Source of the DNA: Ophioderma brevispina
Lineage: Eukaryota > Echinodermata > Ophiuroidea > Amphilepidida > Ophiodermatidae
DNA length: 64,000 nt
Reading direction: 5' to 3'
NCBI GenBank assembly: GCA_023653785.1
Contig: JAMKCH010071742.1
Location: forward strand, 58,656 to 122,655
The position numbers and the translations under genes were made by a program. Under the pieces are notes generated by a model that had not been told where the DNA came from, searched no databases, and worked only from the letters and a program-made list of their open reading frames with translations. Positions 14,245 through 24,189 of this stretch are shown here, in pieces; the first letter of the stretch is position 1, and each line of letters begins with the position of its first letter.

Positions 14245-15295
14245 GTCATGGACGGACATCCACTCATGACCATGAATGTGGTTTTAGCTTAAAAGTTGAT
14301 CCACCTAATAGATTAGTAGGTAGTGGTGATATATGAAGGGGAATATCACTTTATACAAATCTACACTTAAACTTTAGAAATGCTGTAAGTAAGGTACTGA
14401 GATTCAAGGATGTTTACATTTTTTTATGCGGTACAGTCCGTCCATGATGCAGAAAATTCTCGTTAAGTTTTTCTACATCTTACAAGAAGGAAAAAAATAA
14501 GTAAAACCAAAGGAAGTATCTCCTCTCTTTATGAGGTGTATTATATATTAAGAAAATGGATATTCAACTGTTACAAATTTCTAGAAATTATTATTGAATT
14601 TGTGTCATGGACAGGCACTTGCTTTATTTTCCATTGCTTTCAATGGCCAGGTCTCCAAACGGTTTGGAAGTCATAATCATCAAACGAATGGGATTAAAAA
14701 TTTCTTTTTGCATTTTGACATGCAGCATCATCCTATTAGAGATTTATATCCATTTAGAGCCTACTTTAGAGAAGTAGAATTTTTTTCAGATAAAGGCAAA
14801 AAAAGATCTGTCCGTCCATGACAAAAATCATATATTTTGGCCTGTATCTTTCAAGTAAGTTGGTATTAAAAAAAAATTTGGTGCAGCATAATGGAGCTGT
14901 AAGTCACCTGCTTATAGTAGCAAAATATTACCTATTCTAGAAGTCGACAATTTTGCTAACATTCATGTCCGTCCATGACATCAGAAAAATGTTTCAAAAG
15001 GTAACAGCTGTGTGAAAAATCTGCATGTCATATATTAAGAACTAGGGTCAGTGCTTATATAAATTTGGTGAATTGAAAAAAAAAATACAAAGTTTAGATA
15101 GAAAGTAGAAAAGAATATCAAAAACTGGAAAACCGCAATTATATTCTGTCCGTCCATGACATATTCTCGCACCGTGACTGTACTTGGCAGTAACTGACAA
15201 GATACTATTCTACCTTAATAAGAAAAAAAACACAGCTATTAAGGCCAACTGGCTAATTTATTTGTATCATAATGTGAAAAATGTCCATCCATGAC
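14245..15295. repeat. Array carrying seven copies of GTCCGTCCATGAC
   Basis: The 13-mer or a one-base variant lies at 14245 (inverse), 14436, 14604 (inverse), 14810, 14967, 15148 and 15283, spaced 191, 168, 206, 157, 181 and 135 bp. Sequence between the motifs is AT-rich and little conserved. The orientation switch shows that this is not a simple head-to-tail satellite. A single further inverse copy lies at 63128. The array begins right after repeat R1 and stops just before the 3' flank of the zinc-finger gene. The plus-strand frame at 14594-14821 is not supported. Confidence 0.75.
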
Positions 15296-15342
15296 AAATG
15301 GATCATGCTCATCAATCTATGGGTTGTAGCAGTAGCAAAAAA

Positions 15343-15410
15343 TGATACCACAATTTGACTCTTCAAACTACCTGGTGATGTCGTAGAGGGTCCATACCTT
15401 TTCTGGAATG
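15343..15410. repeat. Foldback-derived 3' flank of the zinc-finger gene
   Basis: TACCACAATTTGA, CAAACTACCTGG and GTAGAGGGTCCATAC occur here, near 48935-48985 beside the paralogue (with ACCTGGGCGATG), and at the right end of the foldback at 12700-12745. Both zinc-finger loci thus carry the same transposon-derived piece at the same place. Confidence 0.6.
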
Positions 15411-15461
15411 TGGGTTGAACTAATCTGTTTTTAGAGCCCATACAGGAAATAGCTAATGGGC

Positions 15462-16391
15462 TCATGGTTTCTCCTGTGTGTGAGTACGAATGTGACGTTT
15501 AAGAACTCCCTTTTGTGCAAACCATTTCTGACAATACTCACACTGGTAGGGTTTCTCCTTTGTGTGAGTGCGAATGTGACGTTTAAGAACTCCCTTTTGT
15601 GCAAACCATTTCTGACAATACTCACACTGGTAGGGTTTCTCCTTTGTGTGAGTACGAATGTGACATTCAAGGTCTCCCTTCCGTGCAAAGCATTTCTGAC
15701 AGTACTCACATTGATATGGTTTCTCCTTTGTGTGAGTAAGAATATGTTGAGTAAGATATGACTTCTGTGCAAAGTATTTCTGACAATAGTAACACTGGTA
15801 GGGTTTTTCCTTTGTGTGAGTACGAATGTGACGTTCAAGGTCTTCTTTCCGTGCACAGCATTTCGGACAATACTCACACTGGTAGGGTTTCTCCTTTGTG
15901 TGAGTACGAATGTGACGTTTAAGAACTCCCTTTTGTGCAAACCATTTCTGACAATACTCACACTGGTAGGGTTTCTCCTTTGTGTGAGTACGAATGTGAC
16001 GTTTAAGGTCTTCCTTTTGTGTAAAACATTTCTGACAATACTCACACCGATATGGTTTCTCCTTTGTGTGAAATCGAATGTGACGATTAAGGTCTTCCTT
16101 TTGTGGAAAGCATTTTTGACAATATTCACACTGGTAGGGTTTCTCCTTTATGTGCACATCAAGAATATGCCTCTTATGATTGGTCTTTTGTCCAAAGCAT
16201 TTCTGACAATACTCGCACTGAAAGGGTCTTGAGAAGAATTTGCCTTGATGTGACTTTTCTTGCTGCACATGTTGTTTGCCTTGTGAATTCAAATATTTCT
16301 TTCTGTGCATTGCATTATGCTGTCTTAGTCTATCTAATGATTGCAAAGATATTCCACAATACCTACACACAAATGGTCTGTATCCTCTCAT
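15462..16391 (-). CDS. C2H2 zinc-finger protein, ten fingers
   Basis: An uninterrupted frame of 309 residues from the ATG at 16391 (MRGYRPFVC) to a TGA at 15462. It encodes ten C2H2 fingers: finger 1 is divergent (FVCRYC...HNAMH), a 24-residue linker follows, then fingers 2-10 as YQCEYCQKCF-type repeats joined by TKEKP linkers. Predicted contact residues (-1,2,3,6) for fingers 2-10 are QTNR, QEDR, QEDR, QGVR, REDR, QSYQ, RGDC, QGVR, QGVR. Finger 6 has Cys in place of the conserved Phe. Fingers 9 and 10 are encoded by virtually identical 84-bp units, and finger 5 by a close copy. No BTB, KRAB or other effector domain lies in this frame. It is probably a nuclear DNA-binding protein or its last exon. 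The frame is open further upstream, to a TAG near 16437, without another ATG, so an upstream exon is likely. The partner copy is at 49.1-50.2 kb. Confidence 0.85.
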   Translation of the reverse strand: MRGYRPFVCRYCGISLQSLDRLRQHNAMHRKKYLNSQGKQHVQQEKSHQGKFFSRPFQCEYCQKCFGQKTNHKRHILDVHIKEKPYQCEYCQKCFPQKEDLNRHIRFHTKEKPYRCEYCQKCFTQKEDLKRHIRTHTKEKPYQCEYCQKWFAQKGVLKRHIRTHTKEKPYQCEYCPKCCARKEDLERHIRTHTKEKPYQCYYCQKYFAQKSYLTQHILTHTKEKPYQCEYCQKCFARKGDLECHIRTHTKEKPYQCEYCQKWFAQKGVLKRHIRTHTKEKPYQCEYCQKWFAQKGVLKRHIRTHTQEKP

Positions 16392-16409
16392 TGTGATTTT
16401 AATGCTCAC

Positions 16410-16535
16410 AAGAGTCCGCTTAATGAAATTTGTTTTCTAGTTCAAGTTTATCACAGTTGCATAGGTTTTACAGAAATGGAGTCTTCCTTTGAAGTTGTGA
16501 GTGGGCAAATAAACAGGGCCGAATTGAGTTCAAAT
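16410..16535 (-). other. Possible upstream part of the zinc-finger exon with splice acceptor
   Basis: Just upstream (minus strand) is a pyrimidine-rich TTATTTTTTTTCAG ending at 16536, followed by a stretch readable as FELNSALFICPLTTSKEDSI. The paralogue keeps both the TTATTTTTTCAG and the segment, and several differences between the copies fall at third codon positions (GCC/GCT Ala, CTG/TTG Leu). That pattern suggests former coding sequence. In both copies stops or a frame change separate it from the fingers, so the complete protein cannot be read here. Confidence 0.4.
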
Positions 16536-16559
16536 CTGAAAAAAAAATAACAGTGAAAT

Positions 16560-17099
16560 CGAATTTCCGTCATCAAAAAATGACAAAATTTATCACCATG
16601 ATGAATGAGTTATATACATGTACATTGTACAACAATGTTCTTCAGAGCACTATCTGTCACCAACCAGGGGTGGTTGGGGTTGGGTTGGGGCTAACTTCCA
16701 TCACTGATATGCACCCAATGACCCCTTTTTCAAATTCATAGCTACTAAATAATCCCCTCACCCTTTACACCAGGTCAAGACAACAAAATAAAGACATGCT
16801 AAAAATACTCAATTTCATTCTTGAGTATTTTATTATAATTCAGTTCACTAGGCCAGTGTGTTAATTTAATTTTCGTGATCTAGACTTTTAAAACAAAATC
16901 GCTCCATTTTTATAACAAAACGAGCTACGTGTGCATGCGAATATGAGGCTTTGGCAAAATATTGAGATCGCCCTCCCACAAAATATCTGAAAGTCTATAA
17001 GAAATGTTTCAACAACATGGCAAGAGTGCCATATGTTTCTACATGTAAACAAATCTTTTTAATACAGGCCTTACCCTTTGAAAATGGTGCATATTTGGG
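16560..17099. other. Gene-free stretch
   Basis: Holds the end of the segment shared with the 50.3-50.45 kb flank (CATCAAAAAATGACAAAATT) and no recognisable feature beyond that. Confidence 0.4.
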
Positions 17100-17480
17100 A
17101 GCTCGTTGCCAAGATCTGTTGCAAGCTTGTTGCAAGCCCGTAACAAGCTCGTTGCAAGCCACCTGTGAGCTTAATTACGATCACTTACGAGCTATTACGA
17201 CCCCTTTACGAGCTAAAACCATCACTTTGTGAGCATACGAGCGGGGTATTTGGAACAGAACGCGCAATTACAAGATCCCAATGTGAGCACGCTAGAGCTT
17301 GTGCCAGCTCGCATACAATAGAGCTCGTATGTGCTTGGCGAGCTTGCCGCGAGCGTAGCTGCGCGCTCAGCTTCACAAGCTTGTATGGGAAAACAGAACG
17401 GGGGCACCCACGAGCTCCAAGTGTGCCGCGCAAGTTGTGCCAGCTCACATATTAAAGAGCTCGTATGTGCTTGCGCGCTG
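17100..17480. repeat. Array of GAGCTCG/GAGCTTG words, period about 135 bp
   Basis: GTGCCAGCTCGCATA plus AGAGCTCGTATGTGCTTG at about 17302 recurs as GTGCCAGCTCACATA plus AGAGCTCGTATGTGCTTG near 17436. Shorter TTGCAAGC/GAGCT words fill 17100-17220. Less ordered text with the same words is at 32105-32320. The overlapping open frames on both strands are shadows of the repeat. Confidence 0.6.
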
Positions 17481-17789
17481 AGCTGCATGTGGCAAGCTAG
17501 CTGATGATAAAAATCAGTGCATGGCATTCGGTTACACTATGAAAAAAATGAAAAAAAATTGAGGTCTTGGAGTAAATCTGTCAATTTTCCCCAAACTATA
17601 GCCCTATGGGGTTTGGGTGACTGTGATAACATTTTCAGAGTAGAAGGGTTTTTTGGTTAATTGGTAATCATGCTGAAAATGGGATTATAACCGCCTATGG
17701 TATATCAACATATCACCTCCAACAGCTAGCTGCTTATGGGACAAAAATGGAAAATGACTATCTTGAAGAGAAAAGACATATAGTATGGA

Positions 17790-18500
17790 TCCTTGTGTTT
17801 AGTTAATGGATTTTTGTCTTTTTTAGGTAAAAACTGAGGTCAAGGAAATACAAAGGAAAATATATAATTTTCCCATTTTTTTCGACCAACTGTTGTTTAG
17901 CCATCTTGGATTTCAAAAATGGCCGCTATTTTCAATATATTTTCCTCATTCGCGTGAGTGGGTGAAATAGAAAGGTAACATTGGTCTCTATACCCATGTT
18001 GTAATACTAAGGTATTTCATTAGAAACCATATTTTAAGTTGTAAATAATTTCGTTTTTGGCGGCCATCTTGGATATTCAAAGGGGAAGACAAGGACTCCG
18101 GAGATGTCCTTGCGTAGACGTGTGGAGGGGACGATGGGTAAGTCGCCCCAGGGAAGAAAAGACGCGTGGACCTAAATTAATCGTAGGGGTGTTGGGTCCG
18201 GAAATATACAAGAGTCTTGTTTTTGTATACAGAGGTTTCTATATAAACCATAGATTTATTTCATTGCAAATAATTGTTTGGCGGCCACGTGAATTCACTA
18301 TGCGCCGACAGTTTAATGTTAAATTTGGCCGTTCTTGACTTTGAAAAAAAAAACATGCAGGGAAAAATGGTGGACCATACCATGTTTGTGATACTGAGGG
18401 TTTATAACCATAATTTAAGTTGCAATAAATTATGTTGGCGGCCATCTTGCATTCAATATGGCGACGTGTAAATCACTTTGGCTTGTATCTTGCTTAGAAT
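17790..18500 (+). repeat. Tandem array with GGCGGCCATCTTG core (array 1)
   Basis: Cores lie at about 17900 (GCCATCTTGGA), 18059 (GGCGGCCATCTTGG), 18280 (GGCGGCCACGTG) and 18437 (GGCGGCCATCTTGC). Spacing is about 160 bp except for one 220-bp step, which holds an unrelated G-rich insert near 18080-18140. Text between the cores (TTTAAGTTG, TTTATAACCA-AATTTAAG) matches the inverted array at 30.5-31.2 kb. The core matches the YY1 consensus AAGATGGCGGC read on the other strand. Confidence 0.7.
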
Positions 18501-18719
18501 AACATACTGGACTAGAAAAATGTGGTGGTAATACTCATATTTGTGATGCCGGGGATCTTCCACAATTCCCTAAAGTAGGTACTAGTGTTTATGATACTGA
18601 GTAAAAAAAAACAGGAACAATTACCCTTCCATGAGTAAAAGACATACAAAGTTGGGCAAAGCTGATTATATGTCATCCCTTAAATCTTAAGGTTAACCAT
18701 CCAAACCAATGAAATGTCC

Positions 18720-19526
18720 TGTGTCTGCCACTCAATAGCCTTGAGAAACTCCTCGCAAATGGTCTTCTAAGGACATTGAAAGGATCACACTCGCTCTGTT
18801 ACAAAAGAGATCACCAAACTCTGTCAAGCCCCTGCGTGGACAGGTCACTTTGAACACCCTTCTCACTATATGAGCTACCTCTGCTATCAGCCAACAACTA
18901 AAGAGTGGAAAGGCCAGGCGCCTCATAATATTGTACCAACGGAGTTCGTGATGCAATGCGGCCCACTATGTCTTGAATGGCCCCAAGAGGTCTACACTGT
19001 GCCTACCAAACAGGTACCCACCACCCTTACAAAAGAATCTGGAGGAGGGCTTACCATCATCGCACGCTCCAAACCAAACAAGCCTGTTGACAACCCCAGA
19101 AACTACCGCCCAATATCACTACTCCATGTTTTCTTCAAACTCCTTGAGGAGACTGATCCTGGCCCGACTGGAGTCAGTCGTCGAATTCCATCTGCTGAAG
19201 AACAAGCAGGATTTCACTGTGGCTGGAGCACTGTCCATCAGATGGTAAAACTACAAATGACTAGTGCGGATAGCTTGAAAGCGTTCGTATCGTAAGGCAT
19301 GCGTCATCTTGGTGGACATTCCTGCACAGGCATATGACCCGTGTGTCACCATTGGCTTGACACTCAAGTTCTCAGGACCATCCAAGATCATCACCTTGTA
19401 CAATTCATATATGCAAACATGCCTTGCAAAACGGTAGCTTGTTCTTAACGGGGACAGTGATGGGGCAGAGCAGTCGACTGCGTCGCTGAGGATCAGTACT
19501 GGCTCCCATGGTTTCAATTTATCTAG
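18720..19526 (+). pseudogene. LINE-C, 5' portion of a jockey-like LINE RT
   Basis: Reads PEFVMQCGP-C-EW with frame changes, then SKPNKPVDNPRNYRPISLL, FKLLE, EEQAGFHCGWSTVHQMVKL, VILVD-PA-AYD and finally a SRLRR and GSVLAPM segment. These are RT motifs 0-4 in the expected order. The coding sequence stops abruptly at 19526, inside the segment after GSVLAPM, because the LTR element starts there. The rest of the RT resumes at 28174. The copy is frame-broken and dead. Confidence 0.85.
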
Positions 19527-20937
19527 TGTTATATTGGCCTCCATTTTCTGATTAAAATTTTAAAAATATTATTTCTCAATTTTTGAGAAAAGATTTCCAC
19601 GGTTCAAAAGCACTTTGTGTACTATAAAAGAGAGAAAGGGGAGTCCCTAGAGTGTTATGCAAAGTGCAACCCCTTTAGATTGACACAAAATAGGGGAAGT
19701 GGGGATTCCCCAAGGCTGTGCTAAACTTAGAACAATGTTTTAGATCAAAAAAATTGTAAAAACAGGGAATTTCCCCATAGAGTTATTTATATGAAGTTGA
19801 GGTAATTCGGGTGATGAATTTAGAGTTGGTCCAGCTAGTGTAAGGTTATGTTTATGCATGAGGATGATTGTAATGATTATTGTTTTAGAAAGGGGAATCT
19901 ATCTGGAGTAGTTAAAATACTATCACGGAAGGACTCTCTGCCAGCTTCCACTTCTAACAAGTAGCCAGAAGATAGCTAGTTTTTACTCTGTCATTAAAGG
20001 ACACATCAGTGATTGAAAACTATTTGAAATTGCAGGAAGGAATAGCTTCAAAGAAATTTGACGGATAAGGCTGTAGAATTCTATAAGTTACCTTTTCCAG
20101 GACTGTAGAATTGACAGAAAGGAAGGAAACGACCAGTGTTCCAAGGATTTACGATTTCCATGAATTACATGTTTGTAGTAAGTGTCCGTTCGGACAGTTA
20201 TGACTAAATCTCGATTCTGTCTTATTCGGTTGCTTTTGGTCTTAATATCTGCAGGGTATGTTAGGATACCAAAGTTTATGAAATTTTAATCAATTTACAA
20301 AAAATAAATAATTTGATGATTTTTTTCGATTTGCTGATTTAGCAAATCACGGATGGTGCCTTTACGGAGAAGACCGTAAAGTACCTAGGCCAGGATATAT
20401 AATTCCAGTGAGAAGAGTTGTGTAATTATGCTATGTCGTCTTTGAAGCCGAAAAGGCTGGAATCAAAATAGGTTCCAAATTGTGGACAGATAGCAAAATC
20501 GTCATGGGTTGATTTTGGACTGATATTACTGTGGATTATGTCGTCGAGGGACTTAATTTAACCTTGACGTCTTGAATGCTGGACAAAGTTAGCTTCAGGA
20601 CTGAGAAGATTCCCATGGCTATTACTACCTGAAGAGTAAATTATGTGAACTTTGCATTACTTCAATGGAGTCTGCTGTTGGGACATATCATCGTGAACTG
20701 CAAACGCCGTCAACATAGGATACTAGAACTCTCTATAAGTATAATCTTAAATTGTTGTGTAACTATGTGGATCTTGTTTGGACATACCAAAATTCTTGAA
20801 CCAAATCAAGTAAAAGATCATTTTAAAAAACAGTTTATTATATATAATAGGATAATTTGTGCAAAAGGATCATTTATTTGTGTTGTGATGTTGAAAGCGG
20901 TATTTCTGACCTTCGACGTATACGAGACGTCATAACA
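19527..20937 (+). repeat. 5' LTR
   Basis: 1411 bp including a 364-bp MITE, so about 1.04 kb without it. It aligns to the 3' LTR along its whole length (for example GAGTTATTTATATGAAG, GTGGATTATGTCGTCGAGG, CCAAAATTCTTGAACCAAAT). TATAAAAG at 19623-19630 could be the TATA box. The pair differs largely by single-base indels. Confidence 0.88.
19998..20361. mobile_element. 364-bp TTAA MITE inside the 5' LTR
   Basis: Flanked by TTAA (19994-19997) and TTAC (20362-20365). Termini are AGGACACATCAGTGATTGA and, inverted, AGGCACCATCCGTGATTTGC. The 3' LTR has the empty site (CATTAAGGAG near 27600), which proves the insertion. A relative occupies 29083-29442. Confidence 0.88.
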
Positions 20938-20940
20938 GAA

Positions 20941-20960
20941 TTGGGGGGCTCGTCATTGGG
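20941..20960 (+). promoter_or_regulatory. Primer binding site, tRNA-Pro type
   Basis: TTGGGGGGCTCGTC starts a few bases after the LTR end. Apart from one extra G it matches the first bases of the tRNA-Pro primer binding site used by many retroelements (TGGGGGCTCGTC). Position and sequence agree. Confidence 0.75.
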
Positions 20961-21135
20961 GAATTGAATTGAGATAAAAATTTGCGCCTTATTGTTCAAA
21001 ATTACACACCGCAAAAAAGTTATAATATTGTAAACATGTGCACATTTTAAGGCATACAAAATTTGTGTGTATTACATGTACTACCATTGGAATTGGAGTT
21101 TTCAGTTAGTATATTGTTGTAGAGTACAATCGCAA

Positions 21136-23330
21136 TGGAGTTTGATCCAGCAGTGTTCATAGGGCAAATAACCTGGGAGAAGTTTGATGAGCTGGAAAAG
21201 CCTGAGTGCTAATGAAACAGCCAAGGCCTGGAGGACTGAGGCAAAACATGCTATGAGAAGCAAGTCATCAAAAATAGTTTGACTGAAAATTAGTCCATGA
21301 AGATCGTTTGGGATGATTCTTTTTGAAAAGGATTCAGGAAGTTCAGGAAAAGGGCCACACGTGAGCAGTAAATTAAAAGAGATTGATGAAATGCCATGGA
21401 AATGGAAACAGGAAAAAAAATTGCAAATTGATGGGAAAAAGAGAAGAAGAAATTGGAAGATGCAAATGCAAAAAGAAATTCAACAAAGAATAGGAAAGCC
21501 CCAAAAGAAAGGAAGTGCAAATGGCAAATTAAATAAGACAAAAAGAGAGAATTGCCAAATGAACAAGAATGGAAAAGGAAAAAATTACAACAATGAGGAT
21601 GAAACAAAAGGAGCTGAAGCTCAACTAGAGTTAGAAAAAATTGAAACAACGGCTAGCTCGTCAGACTCTTCCAAGCCTTCTGGTTTTGATTGCGGCGAAA
21701 AAATATCGCTGGTCCAAAATTTCAGGAACAAGAAGTAGACAAATACTTCTTACACTATTGCCAATAGCTTGAAATAACCCAAGGAGTCTTGGACCATGTT
21801 ACTACAGTCAGTGTTCATTGGTAAAGCCTGAGGAAATATTTTCGCCATATCCATTAGACAGATGTAGGATTATGACGAGGTAAGCAGGCAGTGCTCACAG
21901 CATATGAATTGGTGCCAAAGGCAGAACGTGTAACTTGTCAGTGTTATCTCAATAAATATGCTCTGTGTAAGCACACCCCATACACTACTGCTTTCTCCAA
22001 ATGGAAAATAAAACCTATCAAAATTACTTGGAATTTGTAATACTAAAATTAATATTATTGAAGGCCATAGCATTTTTCACAAGCAGAATATTCTAAGCTA
22101 TCAAATTATAAATGGTATTATGTTCTTATAAAAGACTGACACTAATGAAGAAGACAGGCATAGGTCAAGTCACATCCTGACTATGAGCCACCGGGTACTA
22201 CAAAATCATTACTGTGTCCGCTGTTTAAACTTAAACATAGCCCATTCATAGCTTTTCACCTAACAATAGGAAAGCACTACACTACCCATGGCTTGTTACT
22301 GGAACACACAGGGTGTAAGTAAAATCAAAAAAAAACGCTGCATTTATTCACAAAAACAGGAGGGAAGGGATATTTTGTTTAAGAAGTCGGCCTAACAAGG
22401 AGAGGGCGGCATATGTGATATTACTACTATGTAGTACAAAATTCAACATGAAGAAAAAGTCAAAGTGGTTTCAATAAAGTCAACACTTTTTCATAAATTT
22501 GGTGTCCAAAGAGGCTTTCTATCATGCGTGAAATAGAAGTAAATGCATTCAAGGGGGCGTGTTGTCTAATAGCCGGAGCTACACACATTTGAAAACATCT
22601 CAAGTACCAAAAGGTTTGAGAGTGATTAATATGTAGACAGACTGATACACAATTCTTAAGTGCCACAAATGGTTGCCTTAAGGAAGAGGGGGTCAGACAA
22701 AGTTAGGATATAGACAAAAATAGGTATTGTCAGAAAAAGGATGACCAGGGACCCTGTTGAATTTGCCCGTGTGGTAAAGGAACAAATGTTTGTTCGCTGG
22801 ATTATCTCAAAAGAAGAAGTCGGGCAAAAATTTGGTCAACTAGGGAGTTGATGTTAGTTGAAGAGTTCAAACAGTGTCTACATCCCAGATATCAAAACAC
22901 ATTGGATGAAAAAAAAATGACAGTTTGCGTGACGCCACCCGTAAAGGCCGACGATTATGCATTGACACATCAAATTAAGTCATACTCGTAGGCCTAGCCA
23001 AGATTTATAGGTACAACAATAAAACATAAGTCGGGTTCTAACAACAATTTCGTCTCATGTAGCACTCAGGAGGGACAATCCAGTCGGTTCCATGAAAAGG
23101 GGAGTAAAGAAGTTATGGTGCTAATTCAGAAACATGGGATGGGACCCCAAATCACAGTTCACATGCAATCACCGTAAGAATAGCCAGGACATAACAGGTC
23201 ACGGGTTGGGAGATACATGGCTATCCACCAAAAAGGAGGGAGCCAAAGTGAGTCAAAACCATAGGTTGTGCAGGTACTTGAGGTCAAAGTTCATTCTTTC
23301 TGTTCAAAACAAGAAATCCCACAAAAGGGA
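21136..23330 (+). pseudogene. gag of the Gmr1-like element
   Basis: Opens with MEFDPAVFIGQITWEKFDEL at 21136. A long charged Lys/Glu/Gln-rich stretch follows (an open frame of 141 codons at 21313-21738), then a capsid-like part with EVDKYFLHY, AVLTAYELVP and AERVTCQCYLNKYAL near 21740-21970, and a second part with EFARVVKEQMFVRW near 22760, comparable to the SCAN-related region of such gags. A damaged zinc-knuckle (CNH-KN with a following GH) lies near 23160. Structural protein forming the virus-like particle; many stops and frame changes. Confidence 0.7.
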
Positions 23331-23364
23331 ATGACAAGAAAAAGTAAAGGAATGACTTTAAGCC

Positions 23365-23800
23365 TTTTGTTTTGGAGGATTTGTGTCACTTTTCAGGTGA
23401 TAGTTTAGATCAAAACCCATTAGAATCATGCGGGGACACGTGCTGCGCGCAGTCCATGATATGGAAGATGCACTTCCATTGTTTGTAGTAAGGGTTCCAC
23501 AGGAACTAGTGCATTGTTTCAGGGGTATAGGTATGGATTTCTTAGTGTCCATATTCACAAAATGAATTTGGAAATCAGATTTGGTTTCTGGAACTGTCAC
23601 GATTGGTGTTTAGACAACAACTCCCAGTTAAAGGGGGGGTATCCATGTGTTAGTGAATGATTTGGGAGGGGGAAAGGACAAAAAGGAAAAGTACCCCAGA
23701 TCCCATAGTTTCCCGGGCCCTGTTACAGTGGAAAGTTTGATGGAGGAAACTGAAATTTTCCCAGGGCAGGGGCAGTAGTAACTAGGTCAATGACCAGAAA
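23365..23800 (+). pseudogene. Retroelement aspartic protease remnant
   Basis: Follows gag directly. Near 23430 the frame reads GDT-CAQSMI, which corresponds to the D-T/S-G-A catalytic motif of retropepsins with the Gly changed (possibly through a frame error). Flanking text KPFVLEDLCHFSGDSLDQNP and the downstream RQQLPVKG phrase fit the N- and C-terminal parts of the domain. Several stops. Confidence 0.6.
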
Positions 23801-24189
23801 AGCCTAAAGGAAAACAGTGGTAGGTGATGGGTCAAAATACTCACACATATAGGAGAGTGTTGAGGATGACGTGGTCCCAAATTTAGAGGTAGTGGAACTG
23901 TTTTCTTCAAAATTAGAGGAATTTGGAGGTGTCATCTTCCCATTTCAGGGGAGACTTAAATTCTCCTGTTAGTGAAAATCCAGCCCTGAGCACAAACAAA
24001 GTGACAAAAGCTGGTGTAAACAAGAAAATCAAGCCACTGAGCATGAGGAGTTAGGGGACTGTAAGGAGACCTTTAAGCAATGGACAAGCTGGGTAAATGA
24101 AGCAGGCACAAACGACCCAGCATTAGGAATTAGGTGATGAGAGGGCATTGAGACAACAGGAAGCCGAGCAAATTCCTGTAGGTTTCTAC

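Noticed and set aside
15431..16129. 232-codon minus-strand frame overlapping the zinc-finger gene in another phase
   Set aside because: Repeating NVTFVLTQRRNPTSVSIVRN text is the finger repeat read out of frame.
15456..16396. Plus-strand open frames opposite the zinc-finger gene
   Set aside because: Shadow frames of the finger repeats (repetitive LLCVSTNVTFK text); the minus strand encodes canonical fingers.
21290..21649. Minus-strand Phe/Leu-rich membrane-like protein
   Set aside because: Antisense shadow of the Lys-rich gag segment of the LTR element.
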